Shown here in pieces: positions 46,142-56,973 of a stretch of 64,000 bases of DNA (its first letter is position 1; the number at the start of each line of letters is the position of its first letter). A program made the translations under genes and the position numbers. The notes beneath the pieces are model-generated. The model was not told the origin of the DNA. It did not search any database and worked only from the letters and a program-made list of their open reading frames with translations. Location of the stretch: the NCBI GenBank assembly GCA_029204045.2, contig CM055074.1, positions 17,845,164 through 17,909,163 on the forward strand, in the 5' to 3' direction. Origin of the DNA: Tillandsia leiboldiana (lineage: Eukaryota > Streptophyta > Magnoliopsida > Poales > Bromeliaceae).

Positions 46142-47506
46142 TCAACCGGAAGTCTCAAACAGAAAGGGGTAGGCATCTCTCATTTCTGTCTCCAGCTCCC
46201 AAGTAGCCTCTCGCTCCTCGTGATTGCTCCACAAGATCTTCACATACGGAATGGCCCGGTTGCGCAATTCCCTCACCTCACGAGCAAGAATTCGCAATGG
46301 GCGCTCCTCATAAACCCGGTCCTCGCCGATCTCCAGAGAAGTGAAGTCAATCACGTGCGACGGATCAAAAACATATCTCCTCAGAGCTGAGACGTGAAAA
46401 ACATCGTGTACACCGGCCAAGCGTGGAGGAAGAGCAACTCTATAAGCCACAGGGCCTACCCTCTCAAGTACCTCAAAGGGTCCAACAAAGCGGGGACTAA
46501 GCTTCCCACGCACTCCAAATCTCCGGACCCCTTTCGAGGGCGAGACCTTCAAGAAGACATGGTCACCAATCTGAAACTCTAGGTCTCGCCGTCGAGTATC
46601 AGCGTAGCTCCTTTGACGACTCTGGGCTGTCTCAAGGTGCCGGCGAACAACTCTGACTTTCTCCTCAGCCTCCAAAAGAAGATCTGGTCCCAAAGTCCTC
46701 ATCTCACCCACGTCGCTCCAATACAAGGGTGACCGACACTTGCGTCCATACAACGCCTCAAACGGAGCCATCTGAATGCTCGCCTGATAGCTGTTGTTGT
46801 ACGCAAACTCAACCAATGATAAGTGTCGGTACCACCCCCCTCCAAAATCCATAACGCACGCTCTCAACATATCCTCGAGGGTCTGTATGGTGCGCTCGGA
46901 CTGGCCATCAGTCTGTGGGTGGAAAGCAGTGCTAAATCTGAGCTGGGTCCCCAAGGCTGACTGTAAACTCCCCCAAAAGCGTGACACAAACCTCGGGTCC
47001 CGATCTGAAACAATCGACGCTGGTACACCGTGCAGCCTCACTATCTCATCCAAATACAGCTGTGCCAGACGCTCCAACGACCAAGTCATCTGAACAGGCA
47101 AGAAATGTGCAGACTTGGTGAGTCTATCCACAATAACCCAAACCGCGTCGGCTCCACTCTGCGCTCTCGGCAGCCCAGTAACAAAGTCCATGGTGATGTG
47201 GTCCCACTTCCACTCGGGAATTGGAAGACTCTGTAACTTGCCAGCAGGAACCCGGTGTTCTGCTTTCACTTGCTGGCAAGTTAAACAGTGAGCTACAAAT
47301 CTTCCAATGTCTCGCTTCAATCCGTACCACCAAAAATGTGCCTTGAGGTCCTTATACATCTTAGTACCAGCAGGGTGAATGGTATAAGGTGTACAATGGG
47401 CCTCTCTCAAAATCTGGTCTCTGATCTCAGGATCCATAGGCACACATACTCGGTCCCTGTACCGCAGTACTCCCGAGCTATCCACAGTAAAATCCCCTAT
47501 CTGATC
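46142..47506 (-). pseudogene. Gypsy pol, integrase half with chromodomain-like C-terminus
   Basis: This is the downstream part of the pol frame broken by the Sirevirus; the codon phase continues exactly from 58312 into 47501 once one TSD copy is removed. In order it shows the zinc-binding H-H-C-C region (H...H...CLTCQQVK), the integrase core and a C-terminal extension. The core has TMDFVTGLP, VSDRDPRF and a QSERTIQ motif that supplies the D, D and E residues. GDHVFLKVSPSKGV starts the GPY/F-like part, and WSNHEEREATWELE is the chromodomain-like tail of chromoviruses. Integrase inserts the cDNA. No stop lies within this half. The frame start shown by simple translation (47548) lies in the foreign LTR and is not real. 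Confidence 0.9.
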
Positions 47507-47733
47507 TGTTACGGAATTTGAGTTGGCGTAGTTTCGTGAAAGTTTCAAGTCCTGAAGATTGAAGGTGAAGAAAGTTGGATCTTTTAACTCAATCTTAAGA
47601 AAGAAGAATTCAAAAGGATCAGGTATGTTTAACTAAAGATTTTGTGTGATCCGAATACTTCTTGTAGTGTAGAAACACTTGGAAGAATCTTTCATTGCAT
47701 AAAAATCAAAAACTGGACTTGGGACATGTTCAG

Positions 47734-48014
47734 GATCCGGATCAGGTTGTTTGATCCGGATCCCGAAGGTGGTTCGTTCATACATCTGTTCAATCCGGAT
47801 CGTAGTCTCTTGATCCGGATCCCGAACGTTGAGTTTACCATCTTCCTTGAACGATCCGGATCAGGCTTCGCAATCCGGATCCCGAACGTTGATGTTTGGC
47901 GAACTGTATGAACGATCCGGATCAAGCACTTCGATCCGGATCCCGAACCTTCGTTTTTCTGGAATTGGCTGAATCGTTATGACGATCCGGATCACAGCTA
48001 ACACGATCCGGATC
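47734..48014 (+). promoter_or_regulatory. Array of ten ATCCGGATC palindromes in Sirevirus U3
   Basis: Most copies are GATCCGGATC. Two forms alternate: one followed by A/G-rich sequence and one followed by CCCGAAC. All lie upstream of the TATA box; an identical array is in the other LTR (57201-57481). Six related palindromes lie inside the element at 54936-55088. The likely role is as a factor-binding array. Confidence 0.75.
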
Positions 48015-48365
48015 GCCGTTCGTAAAATTTCCAGAAATGGCAGGTTTTTGATTCTTATCTCCTTCCTAGGGTTTCTAACCTATAAATAGACCCTATGACT
48101 CTTTTTCTAGGGTTAATCCACATAGCCGTCATTTTCATATATCATCTTATACGGCTCTAGATCCACATATAGAGAAGAAAGGAAATCATTAGAGAATACT
48201 CTATGTTTCTTCATCTATATTGATTAGTTTGATTCTAGGTTTTCATACTCACATCTTGAGTTGAATCAAACTAATGAATACTTAGATGGTATTTCCGATC
48301 TATCTTTGATCTAAGTATTCGGCGGATCATCACCACCCAAAACAACGATTTACCCCAAAAATCGG

Positions 48366-48543
48366 CGCGTGGATTCGCGTGTCCTTGTGGATTCAAGGTT
48401 CAACCGCTCTCGTGGATTCGGAGCGAGGCACGTTCGTGGATTCGAAGGGTGCTATTGGGTGAAGACCGTGGATTCGGTCGGACGTCGTGGATTCGACGTT
48501 GGACGCCGTGGATTCGGCGTTGGGCGCAGATCGTGGATTCGAG
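48366..48543 (+). repeat. Eight constant-loop mini-hairpins in the Sirevirus leader
   Basis: GTGGATTC occurs at 48369, 48387, 48412, 48436, 48468, 48487, 48508 and 48533. Its flanks are complementary and differ each time: CGC/GCG, CCTT/AAGG, CGCTC/GAGCG (with a slightly larger loop), TTC/GAA, GACC/GGTC, ACGTC/GACGT, ACGCC/GGCGT; the last has only TC/GA. The array lies downstream of the TATA box, so it would be in the RNA. Confidence 0.8.
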
Positions 48544-48846
48544 AAGCGTCGCGGAGCGAGCGGAGAAGATCCTCTAGGAGCGTATGGAAAAGGTTGAGTC
48601 GTAAGTGTGTACGGTAAATCACCTTGTACGTGTTTTAATTCTAGTGGATTTCTGCCGTGTTATCGGTCCCGTGGTTTTTTACTCCGGTGATGGAGTTTTC
48701 CACGTAAAAATCTTGCGTATTATTTTTATTTCCGCATTGGGTTTTTATCGCAACGATTTTTTGAGTGTTTATGCGTTTACACTTATTCACCCCCCTCTAG
48801 GTGTTTTTTCCCCTATTTAGATCCTTATTACATATAACCCAACAAG

Positions 48847-48858
48847 TGGTATCAGAGC
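48847..48858 (+). promoter_or_regulatory. Primer-binding site of the Sirevirus
   Basis: TGGTATCAGAGC, complementary to initiator-Met tRNA, 2 nt after the LTR. Confidence 0.92.
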
Positions 48859-48877
48859 GGGAATAGGGTTGTAAACA

Positions 48878-51800
48878 ATGGTTGAAGGTGGAAACATCAA
48901 CCGACCCCCGTTCTTCGATGGAACAAATTATGCGTACTGGAAAGTACGGATGAAAGCCTTTTTAATTTCCATCGACGAACGGGTGTGGCAATCGATTGAA
49001 TTAGGATGGACTAATCCAACTGAATTTATTGGTGATGTTCGCACCTTAAAACCTAGGTCGAAATGGACCAAGGAAGAGTTAGATTCATCTTCTTACAATG
49101 GCAAGGGAATTAATGCTATCTTTAATGCATTATCTCAAACTGAATTCTCTCGCGTCTCGGCATGTGAGACTGCGAAAGAAATCTGGGATGTTCTTCAGGT
49201 TACACATGAGGGGACTAACCTCGTGAAGATTCAGAAACTGCAAATGCTTACGAGCAAGTTTGACTCTATCTTAATGGCAGAAAATGAATCTTTCACGGAC
49301 TACTATACACGATTGCAAGACATCGTAAACTCATGTGCTAATCTGGGAGAGAAGATTCCAGAATTTAAGATTGTAAGAAAGATCTTAAGAACTCTTCCTG
49401 AACGATTTCGCCCAAAGGTTACTGCCATTGAAACTATTAAACACCCGGACGAAATACGTGTAGAAGAATTAGTTGGTTCATTACAAACTTATGAAATGAC
49501 ATTTACTACTAACAATTCTTCTGGAAAGGCATCCACTTCTAAGTCTTCAGGTTATGCGTTGAAAACAACTAAGGAAGAAGACGCGGATACGTCCTCCTCA
49601 GACGATGACGAGAACCTTTCTATGGAGGAATTTGAGAAGCAGCTCGCTCTCTTGACAAGGAAGTTTCGCCGCAACTTTCGAAGGGGTAATTCAAGCAAAT
49701 CTCCATCCTTCGGAAAGTCGAACAAAGGCAAGGGTACTTCAGGTTACAAGTCAAGAAAGCAAGAGAACTTCTCAAAGGATAAGAAAAGTTCAGAGGGACA
49801 ACTACAATGCTTCAAATGTCGAGGCTACGGCCACATTGCAACGGAATGTCCTAACAAGTATCCGGCAAAGAAGAAGGCGATGCAAGTCGTCACTTGGGAT
49901 GACAACTCAACATCAAATGAGTCGTCTTCGAGTGATGAAGAAAAGAGCTCCGCCGCATTCCACGCGTCCGTATCTTCACCCTTCATGTGCTTTATGACAA
50001 GTACATCCGAGTCGTTGTCCAACTCCACTGTTGAAAAGAACGCAACGAACAACGAATCGGATGATTCGGAAGGTGAAGATTTTGCTCTAGCCTACCACAG
50101 ACTTTTGAGGGACTCAAAGAAATTGGCTAAGCAAAACAAGAGTTTGAGAGGGAGAGTGCATGATCTCGAAGAAGAAGCAAAAAGAGCGACTTCTCTCTCA
50201 AACGCTCTTGAAGTGGAAAGGGAAAACCTGATAAAAGCAAATGTTTCCCTTCAAGAGTCCAATGAGCAACTTGAGAAGGAACATACAAATCTGGTGGATA
50301 ACGCGAATCACTTCTCAAAGCTCTACAACGAGGCTCGACAGGATAACCTGGAAATGACAAAGACCATTTTCCAACTCAAGAATGACTTACAACGATTCTC
50401 TTCAGGAAAGAGTAAGTTGGATAGACTTCTTGGTCTTGGTCAATCAAATAGGTTCGGCCTCGGATACACTCAAACTGGAAACAGTCCAAGTTCGAGTGAG
50501 ACAGTCTTTGTGCCTCAGTCGGTATCTCCTCCTCCGACACCGGAATTCAAGACAAACAACGACAACAAGCCTACTTCATCCTCTTTGGGATCGTCAAGAT
50601 CTAAGGTATGTTTTCGTTGTGGTGTTTCAGGGCACATAAGAAGATATTGCAAGACGGGAGTCGAACGCTCATCTCAAGGACATCTTGAAACAACTACCAA
50701 AAAGGCTCATTCCCGAAAATCAAAGCAAAACTTTTCAAATGAAAAGAGAATTGGTAGTTCATCGCGCAAGACGATTTCATCAAGGAACAACAATCGCTAT
50801 AACAAGACGCCTTCACCTAGGCATATAACTTCACGACCATTACCGACGCACTCCAAAAGGGTTTGGGTGCGCAAAGGTGAAATTTTCCCTTGTCTTGTTT
50901 CCAATGTTTCCTTGCATGCATATGATAGTTCGTCTTGGTATCTGGATAGCGGGTGTTCCCGTCACATGACCGGTGACAAAAATAGTTTTCAAAATCTTGA
51001 GAAAATCTCCGGAGGACACGTTGTTTTCGGAGACGGTCGATCTTCCAAAATTGTTGGAAAAGGGACGGTAGCTATTCCAGATGGCCCGATTTTGAAAAAC
51101 GTCTTATTTGTTGATGGCCTTAAGACTAACCTCATAAGCATAAGTCAACTTTGCGACAATGGTTTTTCAGTTAACTTTTCATCTGTTGAATGCGTTGTAA
51201 CTGATAAGGACCATGTCTTCTTTTTAAAAGGGGTTAGATCTGAAAACAATTGTTATGTTGTTCCTAATAAATTTTCTGAAAATTGTAACTTAGCCGCTTT
51301 GAATAATGAAACTCTTTGGCATGAAAGGCTAGGTCACTTAAATTTTAAGGAACTTACTAGAATTTCAAACAAGGACGTGGTCAAGGGGGTTCCAAAGCTT
51401 TTATTTAAACAAAACGTTGTGTGTGGTGGTTGCCAAAAGGGAAAACAGTCTAGGACTGCACACAAGAACTTGAACCACGTTGGTACAAAACGGCCCTTGG
51501 AACTTTTGCACATGGACTTAATGGGGCCGACCCGTCAACCATCTTTGGGAGGTAAATGGTACATTTTTTTATTGGTTGATGATTTCTCTCGGTTTTCTTG
51601 GGTAGCATTTTTAAAAGAGAAAGCTGATACGTTTGACTCTTTTCATGAGATTTGCCATCGTATTATGATTGAAAAGAATGAAAAGATCATTCGTGTTAGA
51701 AGTGATAGAGGTGGAGAATTCATAAATTCAAAATTCATTGATTTTTGCACTTCAAATGGAATTAAACATGAATTCTCGGCACCCTATACACCTCAGCAGA

Positions 51801-53994
51801 ATGGTGTTGTTGAGCGCAAGAACAGGGTTGTTCAAGAGATGGCGCGTGTGATGCTTCATAGCCGGAATTTACCGCTACATTTTTGGGCTGAAGCTGTGAA
51901 CACCACTGTCTATGTCATTAATAGAGTTTACTTGCGCCCCGGAACCTTAAATACACCATATGAGCTGTGGTTTAGTAGAAAACCCAATATCAAATATTTT
52001 CGTGTCTTCGGGAGTCGATGTTACATTTTACGTGACCGTGAAAATCTTGGAAAGTTCGACTCTCGAAGTGATGAAGGGATCTTTTTGGGTTATTCTACGA
52101 ATAGCAGAGCATATCGAGTATTTAACATTGAATCTAAGACGATCGTAGAATCTATAAATGTTAAAGTAGATGAAGCTTTTCACTTTGAAACTGGAAAATC
52201 TACCCTCGATATCTCTCTAGATGATGATTCTCCTGCTAGTGCATCTTCTCATAATAATACTTCCAATATTAATGATGCATCTAATGGTTCTTCTAGTTTA
52301 TCTGATGTGCAGGAATCATCTCATATATCTCCGAGTACTCCGTTTCAACAAACGTTACGAATCTCCAAGGATCATCCGGAATCGAATATTATTGGAGATC
52401 CACAAGAAGGAGTCAGAACTCGGAGGCAGTTGGTTTGTGGATTCGCTTGCTACGTATCTTTAATCGAACCAAAGAACATAGATGAAGCTCTTCAGGATGA
52501 CTACTGGATTAAAGCAATGCAGGAAGAGCTCCATCAATTTGAGCGAAACAAAGTCTGGGAATTAACGAAGCCTCCAAAGCAACACAATGTGATAGGTACC
52601 AAATGGATCTTCAAGAACAAGAAAAATGAGGATGGTACTATCATCAGGAACAAGGCACGATTAGTTGCCCAAGGCTATTCTCAAGTAGAAGGTATAGACT
52701 TTGATGAAACATTCGCCCCTGTAGCTAGACTCGAGTCCATTCGTATACTATTTGCTATTGCTTGTCATTTTAAAATCAAATTATTTCAAATGGACGTTAA
52801 GAGCGCATTTCTAAATGGGTTTTTAAATGAGGAAGTTTATGTGGCTCAACCGAAAGGTTTTGTAGATCATAAACAACCTAACCATGTTTTTCGTTTGAAA
52901 AAGGCTCTTTACGGTCTGAAACAAGCACCGCTAGCATGGTACGAAAGGTTAACAAAGCACCTTTTGGAGAAGGGCTATACTCGAGGGGGAGCTGATAGGA
53001 CTCTCTTTGTGAAGCATTATCAAAGCAATTTCATTGTAGCACAAATCTATGTCGATGACATTGTATTTGGCGCAACAAGAGATAACGATGCTTCTAAATT
53101 CGCGGAGACCATGGAAAGCGAATTTGAGATGTCCATGATGGGCGAATTGACTTATTTCCTTGGATTGCAAATTAAACAAAATGATGAAGGTATTCACTTG
53201 AGTCAATCCAAGTATGCAATGGAGTTGGTCAAAGAGTTTGATCTAGAAAATTGTAAAGATTTTCCGACTCCAATGGGAACTAGCCACAAGGGACTTGGAA
53301 GTGAATCACATAGTGAGAATGTAGACGAGAAACTGTATCGAAGTATGATTGGAAGTCTACTTTACCTCACGGCTAGTCGCCCGGATATATCTTTTGGTGT
53401 TGGGATTTGCGCGAGATATCAATCAGCACCAAAGGAGGTTCACCTGAAAGCGGTGAAAAGGATCATCCGGTATATCAAAGGATCAATTAATTTCGGAATT
53501 TGGTATCCTATGGGAACAAGTTTGGATATTGTTGGATACTCAGATGCCGATTGGGCAGGATCAGTGGATGATCGGAAAAGCACGAGTGGTGCATGCTTCT
53601 ATCTTGGCCATTGCCTTGTTGCATGGCACAGTAAAAAGCAGAACTGCATAGCACTCTCGACTGCCGAAGCGGAATACATTTCAGCTGGAAGTTGCTCAAC
53701 TCAACTCATTTGGATGAAAAGCGTATTGAGCGACTTCCGCATTTCAGCATCTTCGGTAACAATACTTTGTGACAACACTAGTGCTATTAACATTTCTAAA
53801 ACCCTGTGTTGCACTCTAGAACAAAACATATTGAACTTAGATATCATTTTCTTAGAGAGCTAGTTGAATCAAATACTCTTCAACTCTCATATATTTCAAC
53901 TGAGGATCAATTAGCTGACATTCTAACAAAACCTTTGGATCAAAAACGTTTTATTCATTTACGAAAAGCAATTGGGATGCTTTCCTTGAAATAA
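48878..53994 (+). pseudogene. Sirevirus gag-pol polyprotein with one late frameshift
   Basis: One long frame begins 33 nt after the LTR. Residues 1 to about 230 are the Copia-type gag (FDGTNYAYWKVRMKAFL). CCHC knuckles start at C311 (CFKCRGYGHIATEC) and C578 (CFRCGVSGHIRRYC), with a charged coiled-coil region between them. Protease has D690 (WYLDSGCSRHMT). Integrase has the pre-domain LWHERLGHLN and the catalytic triad D880, D943 and E979, with the typical 35-residue D-E spacing. Reverse transcriptase has D1306 (MDVKSAFLNG) and YVDDIVF (D1393-D1394). RNase H has SDADWAG (D1556) and STAEAEY. A missing base in the A run at 53798-53801 shifts the frame, so it stops at 53863. The last 60 or so residues continue in another frame to 53994. 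Everything up to that point is intact. Confidence 0.95.
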
Positions 53995-55677
53995 TCTTCT
54001 TTTTAAAATCTTTGCTTAGGATAGGTTTTGTATTTGTTTTTGTTTTGTTCATTATCTATGTTTGTACATAGGACATTAATTGAGCATAGATCATAATTGA
54101 CTTTAATTGCATCTTTTCGCACATTTAGAAATTTATTATGCTTTTGCCATCATAATATTTCTCTGTTGCAATGATCATTTATGTTAATTAAATCATCTTC
54201 TAAAGTGATTAAAGTCAATTTCTCTCTCTCTATGATCTCTTGGTATAGTCATTATCTTATTTGACTGCTTAGTCGAGTATGAAATCGAGATCAATATTTG
54301 GTTGAATACTTTATATCTTAGATAATTGATAGCCAATTGAGGGGGAGTCTTAGAAAAGGTAAAATGCTCAAAAGATGTGGAAAGAGTTACATCCCAATGA
54401 GGAGTGTGAAAACTACCACCACATGGAGGAAAGAGCTACCACCTCGGTCGTCCGAGTATTGTGTGCAGCTACCACATGTATACCAAGCATGGTTGTTCAA
54501 ATTTTTGATTAAGTAAAATGCATGTTGAAAATACTTGACTCTGTCAAATTTCAAGGTTGGTATAAGGTGGGTTTTTAAAGAAAGATGCTCAAAGAGCCAC
54601 TCTCTTCAACAGATTGTCTAGATACATTATCTATTATATTTGGGATTTCAAACATCTATTGATCTTTGTATTTCATTTTCTTTACTGAATTGATGATTTG
54701 ATAAAGGCATTACTCATAAGATCAAGTTAGATGTAATTGAAGGTGTTCAACTTTAAGGGATTTAATTTTTGTAAATTTTCGTTTCATTTTTGGATATTAT
54801 TGATAGATTTGGCATAATCTAATTCTTGTTGTATGAAACGATGATTTTTGTTTAAAGTTGATACACATTTGCGCTTACAATCTTTTTCTGGTTTTTCTTG
54901 AATTTCTCTGAAATTTTCTAAAGAAAAAGTTGGGGCCGATCCGGATCGGGCTAGATGATCCGGATCCCGAACGCAGGAATTCTTCTGCGGGCTGACGATC
55001 CGGATTGTATCTACCGATCCGGATCCCGAACGCAGTCTCTCACTGCGGGTAGCCGATCCGGATCGCAGTTATGAACTGATCCGGATTGCGGCTAGGTTTT
55101 ATAAAGAACGAAAGGGGTTTTTGATTTCTTTTACTCCAATCTTTTGTTCCAAAGTTTCCAGAGTTTCTCTCTCTAGATTTCATCCTTCCTGGAAGCTTTC
55201 AAACTCAAGTTCTTCAACTCCAAGTAAGTTTTATTGATCAAAATCTCGGTTTTTCACCGTTTTTCTCTTTTCCTCCTCAAACGTGATGAATTTCTTGGAT
55301 CAACTTTGTTTGTGGATGGTTTTTGATCAAATTTCTTTTGAAATAAGAACTCTGGGTAGATTAGTTTTGATTATATGCTAGGTATTCTCCTGATTAACGG
55401 ATTTTTAGGCTTCGATTTCTAAAATTTCGGTTTTAGGGCATATAATAAGGATTTTCGAAAATCATGCAATTGATCTATTTTTAAAAGTCCTTTTGCAAAA
55501 CTAATTTGATTCTTGGCTTCTCTACATGATTATGATTGTCTAGGTACAATTTTTCAAATCTTTCAAATTGACGATTTTTCATGTGTTCTTGAGTTGGTTT
55601 TTTCACAGGACAATTTCTCTAAACTTAAAGCACTAGAATCATTGGCACTCTCTTGGTTAATCCTGTTACTGGTCACA
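53995..55677 (+). promoter_or_regulatory. Sirevirus 3' region with putative internal promoter and intron
   Basis: Non-coding stretch. A PPT-like GAGGGGGAGTCT lies at about 54339-54350. Six CCGGAT palindromes (several followed by CCCGAACGCAG, as in U3) lie at 54936-55088, followed by TTTTATAAAG (55094-55103). Further on, CCAA|GTAAGT (donor 55224) and a pyrimidine-rich TTTTTTCACAG acceptor (55607-55608) would remove a 385-bp intron from the leader of the env-like frame. The similarity to the element's own LTR promoter is the main argument; transcription is not shown. Confidence 0.5.
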
Positions 55678-56240
55678 ATGGTGCACAAGAGTACATCTGT
55701 AAAAGAGAAACCGGATGTTTCAACAGGAGATAAGACAACCGAAGGCAGGGAGGACAGCTCAGAGTACGATACGGAAGAATGGGATGAATTCTTCAAAGAT
55801 GTTCAACAGAAAATTGATGAGGAAAACACGAAATCTGTCAAAGGCAAAAGGCTTATGAAATCTGCATCAACAACTAAGCAATATACAAGACGAAAGAATG
55901 TCCTAAGAAGTGAAAGTTATCATAGTGGGCCTCTTACTAGAGCTCGCTCACTCTCTGGGGTTCTACAAACTGAATCTCCATGGTTAAGGGATTGGATGCA
56001 CCATCTGCCTCTAGACAGCATCCATCACACTCGAAAAGACAGGGTACAGACGCTGCTGTATTGGAATCGCTTCGCCAGGAACAACAAAGACTCTCTGCTG
56101 CACAAGAGAGGACATCGAAAGAACTTCAGCAAATTTCCTCTGAACACAAGAAGATCAAGAAGAAGTGTTCAACTATTTCGACAATGCTTAAAGGGATTTT
56201 GAGCAAGCTGAGTTGTACCAGCTCAGACTCCTCTGACTGA
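55678..56240 (+). pseudogene. Sirevirus env-like / extra 3' frame, frameshifted
   Basis: The frame from 55678 (MVHKSTSVKEK...) is highly charged, with acidic EYDTEEWDEFFKDVQQKIDE. Near 55975 the likely frame changes by one. The second part (to 56240) continues with SASRQHPSHSK and a coiled coil (LESLRQEQQRLSAAQERTSK) and ends SSDSSD. Sirevirus members often carry an extra frame at this place, called env-like. I see no clear signal peptide or membrane span in this copy. A simple in-frame translation from 55513 would run through the putative intron. Function unknown. Confidence 0.6.
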
Positions 56241-56973
56241 ACTGCACCTTCCTTTTCTTTTTGTGCAGGATTTTGATTTTAGGATTTAGTTTTATACTTA
56301 CTTTAGCTTAGTTCTCAGGTTTTACGTTTTATTGGAACTTCTCACTCTCCTAACATTTCGTAGTCTTAACTACATTTTGGCTTTGTTTTGTGACAAAAAG
56401 GGGGAGAGAGTTAGAGAGAACTTGAACAATGATTGAACAATGATATTGTGAAAATTGTGATCTTGTATACATCAATGATGACTGCATCAAGGTACAATGA
56501 TGATGTGAATGAACATCAAGGGAACTTGAACAATGATTGTGAAAATCTTGCTGATGAAGATTTTGTATACATCAAGGTAAGTATCACTTCAACTTCAACT
56601 TTGGTTTTCATNNNNNNNNNNNNNNNNNNNNNNNNNNNNNNNNNNNNNNNNNNNNNNNNNNNNNNNNNNNNNNNNNNNNNNNNNNNNNNNNNNNNNNNNN
56701 NNNNNNNNNNNAGATAAACTCTATCTCTGTACTAGGTTTTGTATGCTAAATATTCTTGAGGTATCTAACGATCTCTTTTTGTCAAGAATGATTTCTTTGT
56801 GCAGAGAGTACAGATGTCTAAGTCTAGAGTCTGTTTTAGGAGTTTATCTCATGTTTTTAAATTTTTGGATCTCCATTGTAAATTTTTGTTGTATGGTGAT
56901 AGCAACAAAAATATCTTTTTGAATTTTCTTTAGTGGATCTGTGTTTTGTCACGAAACCGCCAAAGGGGGAGAT
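56241..56973 (+). other. Sirevirus 3' end: repeats, assembly gap and polypurine tract
   Basis: A PPT-like AAAAAGGGGGAGAGAG lies at about 56396-56411. A local repeat of GAACTTGAACAATGATTG flanks 56420-56540. Then comes a gap of exactly 100 N (56612-56711), so an unknown length is missing. The functional PPT CAAAGGGGGAGAT (56961-56973) abuts the 3' LTR. Confidence 0.85.

Larger units (their letters stand above)
47507..48844 (+). repeat. 5' LTR of the Sirevirus
   Basis: U3 carries ten ATCCGGATC palindromes (47734-48014). The TATA box TATAAATA is at 48081-48088, so transcription should begin near 48110. The transcribed leader contains eight GTGGATTC hairpins (48366-48543). The reading frame across the hairpins is a by-product of the repeats and is not a gene. 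Confidence 0.95.

Noticed and set aside
47642..47911. Frame rich in DPDP and IRI words in the LTR
   Set aside because: It arises from the ATCCGGATC palindromes read in one frame; it is promoter DNA.
48369..48617. Open frame with RRGFDVGRRGFGVGRR-like repeats in the Sirevirus LTR
   Set aside because: It is the translation of the GTGGATTC hairpin array; an identical frame is in the other LTR and it has no domain.
55513..56202. A single 229-codon protein from 55513
   Set aside because: Its first 55 codons cross a probable intron, and its end is out of frame with the coiled-coil region.
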